DNA from: JADJQU01 sp035490315
GTDB lineage: Bacteria; Planctomycetota; UBA1135; GCA-002686595
Direction of reading: 5' to 3'
Assembly: GCA_035490315.1 (NCBI GenBank)
Contig: DATHET010000053.1
Span: forward strand, 1 to 15,028
Length of the DNA stretch: 15,028 nucleotides
Shown here: piece by piece, positions 1 to 6,119 of the stretch
Position numbering within the stretch: the stretch's first letter is position 1
How the letters are laid out: the number at the start of each line of letters is the position of its first letter
Notes under the pieces: model-generated
What the model was told of the DNA's origin: nothing
Databases searched by the model: none
What the model saw: the letters and a program-made list of their open reading frames with translations, nothing else
Made by a program: the position numbers and the translations under genes

Positions 1-150
1 GTCGCTCTTCTCGAGCGTGGAGGCACTGCCCTGCCCGCCCGCCACGAATTGCGGTTCGGGATAGAGCGGCGGGAAGGACTGAGCGAAGGTCGGCGAGGCC
101 AGCGCGATCAGGACGATTCCGAGGCGCAAATGAGCAGGTGCGGATTGCAT
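1..150 (-). CDS. Exported protein, N-terminal fragment (5' end only)
   Basis: Reading leftward from an ATG at 148-150, the frame stays open for 50 codons to the window edge, so only the start of the gene is present. The first residues form a plausible secretion signal: MQSAPAHLRL, then a hydrophobic stretch (GIVLIALA), then SPTFA followed by QS, a good signal peptidase I site after residue 23 or so. The mature part begins SFPPLYPEPQF and is rich in Pro, Gly and Ser. A clean AGGAG lies six bases before the ATG, which fixes the start and is stronger than at most genes here. The protein is probably periplasmic or secreted. The visible part is too short to name a family. It is divergent from the CPBP protease gene across a 164-base gap. 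Confidence 0.7.
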   Translation of the reverse strand, partial: MQSAPAHLRLGIVLIALASPTFAQSFPPLYPEPQFVAGGQGSASTLEKSD

Positions 151-314
151 GTTGAACTCCTGATGCGGATCCCGATCGGGCGAGCTCGCGGCCAAGTGAA
201 TCTTAGCGCAGGCTCGCGATCGTGAGCTGAGAGCAAGCCCGCAAGGAGAGCTACAGATCGCGTCGGGCGGCAATCCAGAGCTCAGCAAATCTCCTAGCAT
301 GGCGACTTCCAACC
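151..314. promoter_or_regulatory. Divergent intergenic region with two palindromes
   Basis: This 164-base gap separates the leftward exported-protein gene from the rightward CPBP protease gene and must hold the leader and probably the promoter of each. It contains a perfect 10-base palindrome, CCCGATCGGG, at 171-180, and a 16-base near-palindrome, GCTCGCGATCGTGAGC, at 212-227 with one mismatched pair. Either could be an operator. I see no convincing -35/-10 pair. An AAGGAG at 243-248 has no start codon at a useful distance. Confidence 0.35.
157..161 (-). promoter_or_regulatory. Ribosome binding site of the leftward exported-protein gene
   Basis: On the minus strand AGGAG is followed by a six-base spacer (TTCAAC) and the ATG at 148-150. 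This near-ideal SD supports the short partial gene at the window edge. Confidence 0.7.
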
Positions 315-1034
315 ATGACAGAGATTCAGCCCCTGCCCGGAAAAAGAATCGACGGCCGCCGACGCCGAGCCCTGATCGCGCTCCTGCTGCTGGTGCCCGT
401 GCCGAGCCTAGGCATCGCCTGCGAAATGATCTGGTTTCCCGGCACGCTCGGGTTCTCGGTTCTCGGCGCCACCAAAATCTGGATCTTCGGCCTGCCCTGG
501 TTCTGGACAGCGCTGGTCGAGCGCCGCCCGATCGTCGTCGATCGTCCGACTTCGCGCGGTCTGGGCATCGGCTGGCTGACGGGGATCGTCGGCGCCATCG
601 GCGTCGTCGTGATTTTCCAGCTCCTGCTTCGCCAGCGTATCGATCCCGCGGTGGTGCGCGAGATGGTGAGCAGGAATCATCTGCTCTCGCCCGGCGCTTA
701 CGGGCTGGTCGCGGTCTACTCCTGCGTCTTCAATTCGCTGCTCGAGGAATACCTCTGGCGCTGGTTCGTGCTCGGAAAACTCGAAGAGCTGATGCCGCGC
801 CGCCTCGCAGTTTTCGCCTCCGCCGCGGCGTTCACGTTGCATCACACCTTGATCCTCGCCACGCAGTTCAACACGGAAATCGCGGTCATCGGGTCGATCG
901 CCGTGTTCGCCGCCGGCGTGACCTGGTCGGCGATCTACTCGCGCACGCGCTCGATCTGGAGCGCCTGGCTCAGCCATGCCTTGATCGACGTCGCCGTTTT
1001 CTGGGCCGGCTGGCAGCTCCTGTTCACGCCTTGA
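315..1034 (+). CDS. CPBP (CAAX-type) intramembrane glutamic protease
   Basis: This 239-residue membrane protein carries the three signature motifs of the CPBP/Abi family (relatives of Rce1). They are the Glu pair with Arg in EEYLWRW (E144, E145, R149), the FTLHH motif (F173 to H177), and SHALID near the C-terminus (H221, D225). These residues form the active site in the membrane in known family members. Hydrophobic segments lie at roughly 18-40, 47-67, 84-105, 123-143, 163-182, 187-207 and 215-236. In bacteria such proteins cleave or mature peptides or membrane proteins, but the substrate here is unknown and no bacteriocin or peptide gene is adjacent. The ATG at 315 lacks an SD. An overlapping reading frame from 299 gives an Arg-rich nonsense protein and was discounted. 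The gene converges with the metal transporter gene. Confidence 0.88.
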   Translation: MTEIQPLPGKRIDGRRRRALIALLLLVPVPSLGIACEMIWFPGTLGFSVLGATKIWIFGLPWFWTALVERRPIVVDRPTSRGLGIGWLTGIVGAIGVVVIFQLLLRQRIDPAVVREMVSRNHLLSPGAYGLVAVYSCVFNSLLEEYLWRWFVLGKLEELMPRRLAVFASAAAFTLHHTLILATQFNTEIAVIGSIAVFAAGVTWSAIYSRTRSIWSAWLSHALIDVAVFWAGWQLLFTP

Positions 1035-1037
1035 GCT

Positions 1038-2078
1038 TCACGCGATCGCGACACCGAAGAGGTGGCCGATCGCGTAGGTCGCGCCGGCCGCGGCCGAGCC
1101 GATCAGAGCGAGACGCGCGCCGCTCCACAGCGCGTTGCGACCCGTGAACAGCGAAAGACTCGCGCCGACCGCGAAGAGAGCCACGAAGGCGATTCCCGTC
1201 GAGAAGAAGATCGCGTGCCGAGCGTCGGCGACGAGCAGCGGGACCAGGGGCAGGGCGGCTCCCACCGCGAAGGCCAGGAAAGAAGCGATCGCCGCCGACC
1301 AGGGCGAGCCCAGCGAGCTCGGATCGAGCCCGAGCTCGTCGCGGGCCAGGGTGTCGAGCGCGTGCTCCGGATCCGACATCAGCCTGTGCGCGAGCGATTT
1401 CGCCTCGGCCTTCGACAGTCCGCGCGCCTCGTAGATCACCGCGATCTCCGCCTCTTCTTCCGCGGGATACTCGGCGAGCTCGTCGCGCTCGAGGCCGATC
1501 TGGTGCTCGAAGAGCTCGCGCTGCGATCGCACCGACACGTATTCGCCCGCGGCCATCGACGAGGCCCCGGCGAGCAGGCCCGCGAAGCCCGCGACGACCA
1601 GGGCGTGGGCATCGAGGTTCGCGCCGCTGACGCCGAGGATCAGGCTCGCGTTGGACACGATCCCATCGCTCACGCCGAACACGGCCGCGCGCAGATTGGA
1701 TCCATGGCGCGCGCCGCGGTGGCGCGAAGCTTCCCGAGCGGCCGCCGCGGGCGAGGGTTGGCCGGGCACCATCGGCGCCGACCAGTACGAGAGGCCGCGC
1801 ACTTTCAGGGCCGCGAGCAGCGGCCGCAGGGGGCGCGCGCCGAAGCGCTTCGCCAGTCCAGCGACCATGCGCGCGCGCAGCGAAGGCTGGAAAGCTCCCG
1901 CGCCGGCGCCGGGTGCCCAGATCTCGGCCTGCTTGCGTGCCGCGAGCGACAGCTCGGCGAACATCTGGCGCGCCTTGGGATCGGATTCGCTCTCGGCGAG
2001 CACCGTATAGATGTAAGCGGACTCCAATTCGTCGTCGCGCTTCGCGCGCGACTCTTCCGCCTTCGCTCCAGCAGCCAT
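1038..2078 (-). CDS. VIT1/CCC1-family Fe/Mn transporter with N-terminal ferritin-like domain
   Basis: This 346-residue protein has the architecture of MbfA-like transporters. A short ferritin-like helical region (about 15-100) is joined to a VIT1 domain (about 126-346). Family hallmarks of VIT1 are clear: FGVSDGIVSNASLILGVSGA in helix 1 (D138), SMAAGEYVSVRSQRE (about 174-188), an acidic cytosolic helix bundle (E191-E212), and three C-terminal membrane segments (about 261-283, 288-312 and 321-345). The family moves Fe2+ or Mn2+ out of the cytosol. In the ferritin-like part, the expected ExxH before Ala-Glu-Ile-Trp reads AxxQ (A47, Q50), so its iron site looks degenerate. Start: the open frame continues far upstream, but that part is Arg-rich and antisense to the SDR gene, whereas MAAGAKAEE at 2078 precedes the first conserved helix and leaves an 87-base divergent promoter region. 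There is no good SD. Confidence 0.87.
   Translation of the reverse strand: MAAGAKAEESRAKRDDELESAYIYTVLAESESDPKARQMFAELSLAARKQAEIWAPGAGAGAFQPSLRARMVAGLAKRFGARPLRPLLAALKVRGLSYWSAPMVPGQPSPAAAAREASRHRGARHGSNLRAAVFGVSDGIVSNASLILGVSGANLDAHALVVAGFAGLLAGASSMAAGEYVSVRSQRELFEHQIGLERDELAEYPAEEEAEIAVIYEARGLSKAEAKSLAHRLMSDPEHALDTLARDELGLDPSSLGSPWSAAIASFLAFAVGAALPLVPLLVADARHAIFFSTGIAFVALFAVGASLSLFTGRNALWSGARLALIGSAAAGATYAIGHLFGVAIA
1040..1075 (+). terminator. Hairpin after the CPBP gene, terminator-like
   Basis: Five bases after the CPBP stop codon, ACGCGATCG (1040-1048) pairs perfectly with CGATCGCGT (1067-1075). Inside the loop, CACC (1052-1055) pairs with GGTG (1061-1064) around GAAGA. The structure lies in the last codons of the converging transporter gene. 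It has no T-tract, so it is not a classical intrinsic terminator. It may end or stabilise the CPBP transcript. Confidence 0.35.
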
Positions 2079-2165
2079 GGGCAGGGAGCTTATCCTTCCG
2101 CGCAGGCGAGATCTTCCCCGCGCGAAGATGGCACTCGCGCGCGCCCGATCGCAGACTCCTGCCCC
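2079..2165. promoter_or_regulatory. Divergent promoter region with an inverted repeat
   Basis: This 87-base gap lies between the leftward metal transporter gene and the first gene of the rightward catabolic operon, so both promoters should be here or just inside the genes. It holds an operator-like inverted repeat, ATCTTC (2111-2116), seven bases, GAAGAT (2124-2129), with perfect arms. The dyad is placed to serve either gene. No clear sigma-70 boxes are visible in this GC-rich stretch. Confidence 0.35.
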
Positions 2166-2963
2166 ATGGCGAGCGCAGCGATCCTGATCACCGGCGGGGG
2201 AGGAGGCATCGGCGCCGCCGTCGTGCGCCGCGCCGCCGAAGCGGGCTGGCTCGCCCTGGTTGCGGGCCGCGACCGCGCGCGCCTCGACGCAGTGGTCTCG
2301 GAAGTGCGCTCGCGCGGCGGCGCTGCCTCCGCGATCGAGATCGACGTCAGCGATCCGGCCTCGATCCGGAAGGCTTGCGACGAAGCGCAGCGTGCCAGCG
2401 CCGACCTCGGCTCGATCTCCGCGCTGGTCAATTGCGCGGGCATCGCGATCAGCGCGCCGCTCTTCTCCGGCGACGCCGATCTCTTCGAGCGGCACCTCGC
2501 CGTCAATTTCCACGGCGCCCGCAGGCTGGTCGAAGCCCTCGCGCCGCGGATGCGCGAAAAGAAGTACGGGCGCATCGTCCATGTCGCTTCCTCCGCGGGA
2601 CTGCGCGGCTACGCCTACACCGCGGCTTACTGCGCGTCGAAGCATGCCCTGGTCGGATACACGCGCGCGGCCGCGCTCGAGCTGGCGGGCAGCGGCGTGT
2701 CGATCGCCGCGGTCTGCCCGCATTACGTCGATTCTCCGCTGACTGACGGCGCGGTCGAGCGCATGGTGCTGAAAACGAAGAAAAGCGCGAGCGATGTCCG
2801 CGCATTCCTCGCGAAACAGAATCCCGGCGGCCGCCTGATCTCCAGCGCGGAGGTCGCCGATGCTGTGTGGTCATTGATCGAGAGCGAGGAGAACGGCACG
2901 ATCCTCGAACTCGACGGCGCCCGAGTGGTGCGCCTGGAAGGCCCGGTCCTGGGCAAGGCATGA
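2166..2963 (+). CDS. Short-chain dehydrogenase/reductase, probable 3-hydroxyacyl-CoA dehydrogenase role
   Basis: This 265-residue classical SDR has the NAD(P)-binding glycine motif TGGGGGIG (9-16), a D60-V61 pair after strand 3, NCAG (89-92, the NNAG motif), the structural Asn of FHG-type helix 4 (N114), and the catalytic Ser-Tyr-Lys set (S142 or S143, Y155, K159 in YCASK). No basic or acidic cofactor residue is decisive, although AGRDR after strand 2 (33-37) resembles NADP-using members. It opens the operon. Together with the hydratase and acyl-CoA dehydrogenase downstream it could supply the alcohol-oxidising step of a beta-oxidation-like sequence on a ring-derived CoA ester, as the SDR in anthranilate-CoA clusters is thought to do. 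The open frame extends far upstream, but ATG 2166 begins just before the first strand of the Rossmann fold. Its stop overlaps the next start. Substrate specificity cannot be read from the sequence. Confidence 0.88.
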   Translation: MASAAILITGGGGGIGAAVVRRAAEAGWLALVAGRDRARLDAVVSEVRSRGGAASAIEIDVSDPASIRKACDEAQRASADLGSISALVNCAGIAISAPLFSGDADLFERHLAVNFHGARRLVEALAPRMREKKYGRIVHVASSAGLRGYAYTAAYCASKHALVGYTRAAALELAGSGVSIAAVCPHYVDSPLTDGAVERMVLKTKKSASDVRAFLAKQNPGGRLISSAEVADAVWSLIESEENGTILELDGARVVRLEGPVLGKA

Positions 2964-3385
2964 GCGAGTCCGACGATTTCGAGATCATCCAGCCGACCGG
3001 TTGGAAGCCGCCGCGCGGGTATTCGAATGGCGTGGTCGCTCCGGCGGGCTCGCGCACGCTGTACGTCGCGGGCCAGATCGCCTGGGACGGCGAGCAGCGA
3101 CTCGTCGGCGGCAATGATTTCGCCGCGCAATTCCGCCAGGCCCTGAGCAACGTCGCCCGCGTCGTCGTGCACGCCGGCGGACCCACGGCGCGGCTGGTGC
3201 GTGTGACGGTCTATGTCACGGACAAGCAGGCCTACCTCGCTTCGACCAAGGCCGTCGGCGTCGCATGGCGCGAGATCATCGGCCCCTGGTACCCGGCGAT
3301 GAGCCTGGTCCAGGTCGCGGGCTTGCTCGAGGAGGGCGCGCTGGTCGAGATCGAAGGCACGGCGGTGATTCCCCCGGCCGTGTGA
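2960..3385 (+). CDS. RidA/YjgF/YER057c/UK114-family protein lacking the catalytic Arg
   Basis: This 141-residue protein has the chorismate-mutase-like RidA fold: GYSNGVVA near the start, LYVAGQIAWD (34-43), the FAAQFRQALSNVARVV helix (54-69), VTVYVTD (82-88) and VEIEGTAV (129-136). RidA enzymes hydrolyse reactive enamine/imine intermediates and use an Arg in the motif PARS. Here that position is Met (YPAMS, M114), while the later Glu is kept (E130 or E132). This places it in the Arg-less Rid groups, whose chemistry is largely unknown. It starts inside the stop of the SDR gene (ATGA). RidA-like genes recur in aminobenzoyl-CoA, aminophenol and similar catabolic clusters, where enamine-type intermediates arise. 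That fits an amino-aromatic substrate for this operon, but the exact role is not shown. Confidence 0.9.
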   Translation: MSESDDFEIIQPTGWKPPRGYSNGVVAPAGSRTLYVAGQIAWDGEQRLVGGNDFAAQFRQALSNVARVVVHAGGPTARLVRVTVYVTDKQAYLASTKAVGVAWREIIGPWYPAMSLVQVAGLLEEGALVEIEGTAVIPPAV

Positions 3386-3411
3386 GCCCGCCTTCCGGTT
3401 AACATGCGCCG

Positions 3412-3774
3412 ATGGACTACCTCGATCGGCTGTTCCAGGAAACCCTCGATCCCAACGTGGTGCGCGAATTGCGCGCGCGGCTGGAGGCGATCCGCGTCGA
3501 GCGCACGAACAAGATGCGCCAGGCCCAGGCGCGCGTGCTGCAGCTCGAGGAAGACGTGGCGCGAGTCGCCTTGCTCTCGCGCGCCCTGGCCGAGCTGTGC
3601 TTGAAGAAAGGCTTGTTCACGAAGCGCGAGCTCGCCGAGCAGCTCGTCGCCACCGACATCATGGACGGCGCACTCGATTTCGGGCTGGATCCGGCGCTCG
3701 CGCTGCCCGGCGAGGAACGGCTGACCGAGAAGCCGCGAAAGGCATCGAAGGCCAAGGCCAAGAAGAAACGCTGA
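3412..3774 (+). CDS. Conserved-looking small protein of unknown function, coiled coil plus basic tail
   Basis: This 120-residue protein is one I cannot assign to a named family. Residues 12-62 are helical and charged with heptad-like spacing, likely a coiled coil. They are followed by a compact segment ELCLKKGLFTKRELAEQLV (61-79), then a TDIMDGALDFGLDP stretch (81-94). A Lys/Arg-rich tail (107-120) is probably disordered and could bind nucleic acid or an acidic partner. There is no signal peptide or membrane segment. It lies 26 bases after the RidA gene and 3 bases before the hydratase gene, so it belongs to the operon. The KGLFTKREL pattern looks like a small helical motif seen in nitrile-hydratase-like accessory regions, but this resemblance is weak. 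A role as scaffold or regulator is only a guess. It has no SD, and the ATG at 3412 was chosen because the conserved helical region starts there. Confidence 0.72.
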   Translation: MDYLDRLFQETLDPNVVRELRARLEAIRVERTNKMRQAQARVLQLEEDVARVALLSRALAELCLKKGLFTKRELAEQLVATDIMDGALDFGLDPALALPGEERLTEKPRKASKAKAKKKR

Positions 3775-3777
3775 GCC

Positions 3778-4593
3778 ATGAATCCGCGCCATTTCCGCTA
3801 CAGCGAGCACGAGGGCGTCGCCACGATCCGCCTCGATCGGCCCGAGCGCTTGAACGCGCTGACCTTCGATTCCTACGCCGAGTTGCGCGACACGTTCCGC
3901 GCTCTGCGCACGATGGACCAGGTGCGCGCGGTGATCGTCACGGGAACGGGGCGCGCCTTCTGCTCGGGCGGGGACGTGCGCGACATCATCGGACGCTTGT
4001 TCGGAGTGTCCGACGCGGAGCTGCTCGCCTTCACGCGCATGACCTGCGACCTGATCGAGAACATGCGCCTGCTCGAAAAGCCGATCGTCGCCGCGCTCAA
4101 CGGAACCGTGTGCGGCGCCGGAGCGGTGATCGCCGCGGCCAGCGACGTGCGCGTGGCGAGCGACGACGCGCGCATCGCCTTCCTGTTCACCAAAGTCGGC
4201 CTGTGCGGCGCGGACATGGGCGCGGCCTGGCTTCTGCCACGCATCGTCGGTCTCGGTCACGCGAGCGAGCTCTTGATGCTCGGCGATTTCATCACGGCGC
4301 AGCGCGCTTACGAGATCGGGCTTTACAACAGGGTCGTGCCGGGTGCGGATCTCGAGCGCGAAGCGGGCGAGTGGGCCTCGCGTCTCGCCAAAGGACCGTC
4401 GATGGGCCTGGCGATGACCAAGCGCATGCTCAACCTCGAAGCCCACATGCCGCTCGAGCTGGCGATGCAGACCGAGGGCTGGATCCAGGCCGAGTGCATG
4501 AAGCATCCCGACTACCGCGAGGCCTACGAGGCCTCGGTCGCGAAGCGCGCGCCCGATTTCACGCAGGGACCAACGCGCGGCGCGCGGCGATGA
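3778..4593 (+). CDS. Enoyl-CoA hydratase/isomerase (crotonase superfamily)
   Basis: This 271-residue protein has the full crotonase fold. The CoA-binding start is VATIRLDRPERLNAL (14-28). Oxyanion-hole segment 1 is FCSGGD (61-66), and segment 2 is NGTVCGAG (108-115). The family's GL-x-x-D-x-G-x-x-W-LPR element appears as GLCGADMGAAWLLPR (141-155). The usual hydratase Glu pair is not present: the position of the first Glu lies in TKVG, while D147 sits where PaaG-type isomerases have their single catalytic Asp. It may therefore isomerise a double bond, or act on an alicyclic dienoyl-CoA, rather than hydrate a simple enoyl-CoA. It lies between the unknown protein and the acyl-CoA dehydrogenase, whose ATG overlaps its TGA. 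In a ring-degrading beta-oxidation it would handle the ring-derived CoA thioester. Confidence 0.9.
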   Translation: MNPRHFRYSEHEGVATIRLDRPERLNALTFDSYAELRDTFRALRTMDQVRAVIVTGTGRAFCSGGDVRDIIGRLFGVSDAELLAFTRMTCDLIENMRLLEKPIVAALNGTVCGAGAVIAAASDVRVASDDARIAFLFTKVGLCGADMGAAWLLPRIVGLGHASELLMLGDFITAQRAYEIGLYNRVVPGADLEREAGEWASRLAKGPSMGLAMTKRMLNLEAHMPLELAMQTEGWIQAECMKHPDYREAYEASVAKRAPDFTQGPTRGARR

Positions 4594-5738
4594 GCACGGC
4601 CGGCGAAATCCTCGCCCGAATCGGCCGCGAAGCCGACGAGCTCGGTCTCGCTCATGCCGGAGCGTTGCTCGAGCTGGACGAGACCGCGGCGGCAAAGCGC
4701 GCGTTGCGACTGCTCGGAGACTCCGGTCTCGCGGCCTGGATGGTGCCTGCGGCTTTCGGTGGGGCCGATGCGAAGGGCTTGGTACCCGCGGATACCGTCA
4801 GCGTGCGCGCCGTTTCCGCGCTGCGCCGCTCGCTCGCTTATCGCTCGGCGATGCTCGATGTGATGCTGGTGATGCAGGGTCTGGGCTCCTTCGCTTTGAC
4901 ACGCGCCGCGGATCCGGCGATCGCGCGCGATCTGCTTCCGCGCGTCGCGCGCGGCGAGCTGTGCGCGGCTTTCGCCTTGACCGAGCCTGGCGCCGGCTCC
5001 TCGCTGGCCGACGTCGAATTGCGCGCGAGCCGCACGGCGAGCGGCTGGAGTCTGAGCGGCCACAAGACGTTCATTTCCAACGCAGGCATCGCGGATTTCT
5101 ACACCGTGCTCGCGCGCACGGCTGATGCGCCGAAGACTTTCACGATGTTCTGCGTGCAGGCGAGCTCGCCCGGCTTGCGCACCGAGCGCTTCGAAGTCCT
5201 CGGCGCGCATCCGATCGGCGACGTGTACTTCGAGGACGTCCAGGTCGCCGATTCCGCGCGCTTGGGAGAGCTGGGCAATGGAATCGAGCTGGCTCTCCTG
5301 GTCCTCGCCCGCATGCGCACCTCCGTCGCCGCCGCCGCCAATGGATTCGCGCGGCGCGCTTTCGACGAATCGCGGCGCCATCTCCTGGCGCGGCAGCAGT
5401 TCGGCAAGCCCCTGGCGACCATGCAGGGCCTGGCCTTCGACATCGCCGAGATGGACACTCGGCTGCGCGCCGCGGAGCTCCTGGTCGACGAAGCCGCGCA
5501 GGCAGTGGACCGCGGCGGCGACTCGACGCTCGAGGTCGCGCGGGCAAAACTCTTCGCCACGGAAAACGCCGGTTGGGTCTGCGACCGCGCCGTGCAGCAC
5601 TTCGGCGGCCTGGGCGTGAAGCGCGGCGAGGTGGTCGAGGCTCTGTACCGCGACGTGCGCGCCCTGAGGATCTACGAAGGATCGAGCGAAGTGCAGAAAA
5701 TGATCCTGGCCAAGGAGCTCTTCCGCAGATCATCCTGA
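4590..5738 (+). CDS. Acyl-CoA dehydrogenase
   Basis: This 382-residue protein is the normal length for the FAD-dependent acyl-CoA dehydrogenase family. It has an N-terminal helical domain (about 1-120), then the substrate and FAD motif AFALTEPGAGSS (127-138), the middle-domain GHKTFISNAG (157-166), ARQQFGKPL (267-275), and the C-terminal QHFGGLGVKRGE (336-347). The catalytic Glu is placed as in medium-chain enzymes, in IYEGSSEVQ (E363). The electron acceptor is normally ETF, but no ETF genes are in the window. The operon encodes a small [2Fe-2S] ferredoxin immediately downstream, which may or may not be linked. Its likely step is alpha,beta-dehydrogenation of a CoA thioester in ring degradation. 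The longer open frame to the left is antisense or out-of-context sequence, and the ATG that overlaps the hydratase stop (ATGA) fits the family start. Confidence 0.93.
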   Translation: MSTAGEILARIGREADELGLAHAGALLELDETAAAKRALRLLGDSGLAAWMVPAAFGGADAKGLVPADTVSVRAVSALRRSLAYRSAMLDVMLVMQGLGSFALTRAADPAIARDLLPRVARGELCAAFALTEPGAGSSLADVELRASRTASGWSLSGHKTFISNAGIADFYTVLARTADAPKTFTMFCVQASSPGLRTERFEVLGAHPIGDVYFEDVQVADSARLGELGNGIELALLVLARMRTSVAAAANGFARRAFDESRRHLLARQQFGKPLATMQGLAFDIAEMDTRLRAAELLVDEAAQAVDRGGDSTLEVARAKLFATENAGWVCDRAVQHFGGLGVKRGEVVEALYRDVRALRIYEGSSEVQKMILAKELFRRSS

Positions 5739-5750
5739 GCACCCCCAAGC

Positions 5751-6119
5751 ATGGCCAAATTCCAGAAACACGTTTTCGTCTGTCAGAACGAGCGCTCCGC
5801 GGACGACCCGCGCGGCTCCTGCACGGCGCGCGGCGCGCAAGCGGTGCTCGACGCCTTCAAGGAGAAGCTGGTCAAGGCCGGTTTCAAGCGCATCGTGCGC
5901 CCGAACAAGGCAGGCTGCCTCGACCAATGCGCCCACGGCGTGTGCGTCGTCGTCTACCCCGACGCAGTCTGGTACGGCGGCGTGAAGCCCGCCGACGTCG
6001 ACGAGATCATCGAGCGCCACATCGTCGGCGGCCTGCCCGTGGCGCGGCTCGTGATCCCCGACGAGCAGTTGACCGGTCTGGATCCCGCGCGACGCACGAA
6101 GCCCGACCAGCCGTCATGA
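5751..6119 (+). CDS. Thioredoxin-like [2Fe-2S] ferredoxin
   Basis: This 122-residue protein matches the thioredoxin-fold ferredoxin family (Azotobacter FeSII/Aquifex Fd4 type, also seen as NuoE-like domains). The cluster ligands are arranged as C11 (VFVCQNE), C24 (GSC), C56 and C60 (GCLDQC). C65 is an additional Cys. The family motif VVVYPDAVWYGGVKPADVDEIIERHI, in part 66-80 and 81-91, is intact, including the YP and WYG elements. The C-terminal 20 residues are extra and look disordered. It is a cytoplasmic one-electron carrier; its partner is unknown. It starts 12 bases after the acyl-CoA dehydrogenase stop, and its TGA overlaps the ATG of the kynureninase-like gene, so it is firmly inside the operon. 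It could feed an oxygenase or reductase encoded elsewhere. Confidence 0.92.
   Translation: MAKFQKHVFVCQNERSADDPRGSCTARGAQAVLDAFKEKLVKAGFKRIVRPNKAGCLDQCAHGVCVVVYPDAVWYGGVKPADVDEIIERHIVGGLPVARLVIPDEQLTGLDPARRTKPDQPS

Noticed and set aside
299..1147. Rightward frame of 282 codons overlapping the CPBP gene
   Set aside because: It is Arg-rich without membrane segments or motifs. The frame starting at 315 has all three CPBP motifs.
2079..2723. Upstream extension of the metal transporter reading frame to 2723 (561 residues in total)
   Set aside because: The extra part is Arg/Ala-rich and lies antisense to the SDR gene. The ATG at 2078 precedes the ferritin-like region.
3232..4695. Long leftward open frame (about 487 codons) opposite the RidA and hydratase genes
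   Set aside because: It is Arg/His/Gln-rich with no recognisable motif and mirrors well-supported genes on the other strand. Long antisense frames are expected at this GC content.
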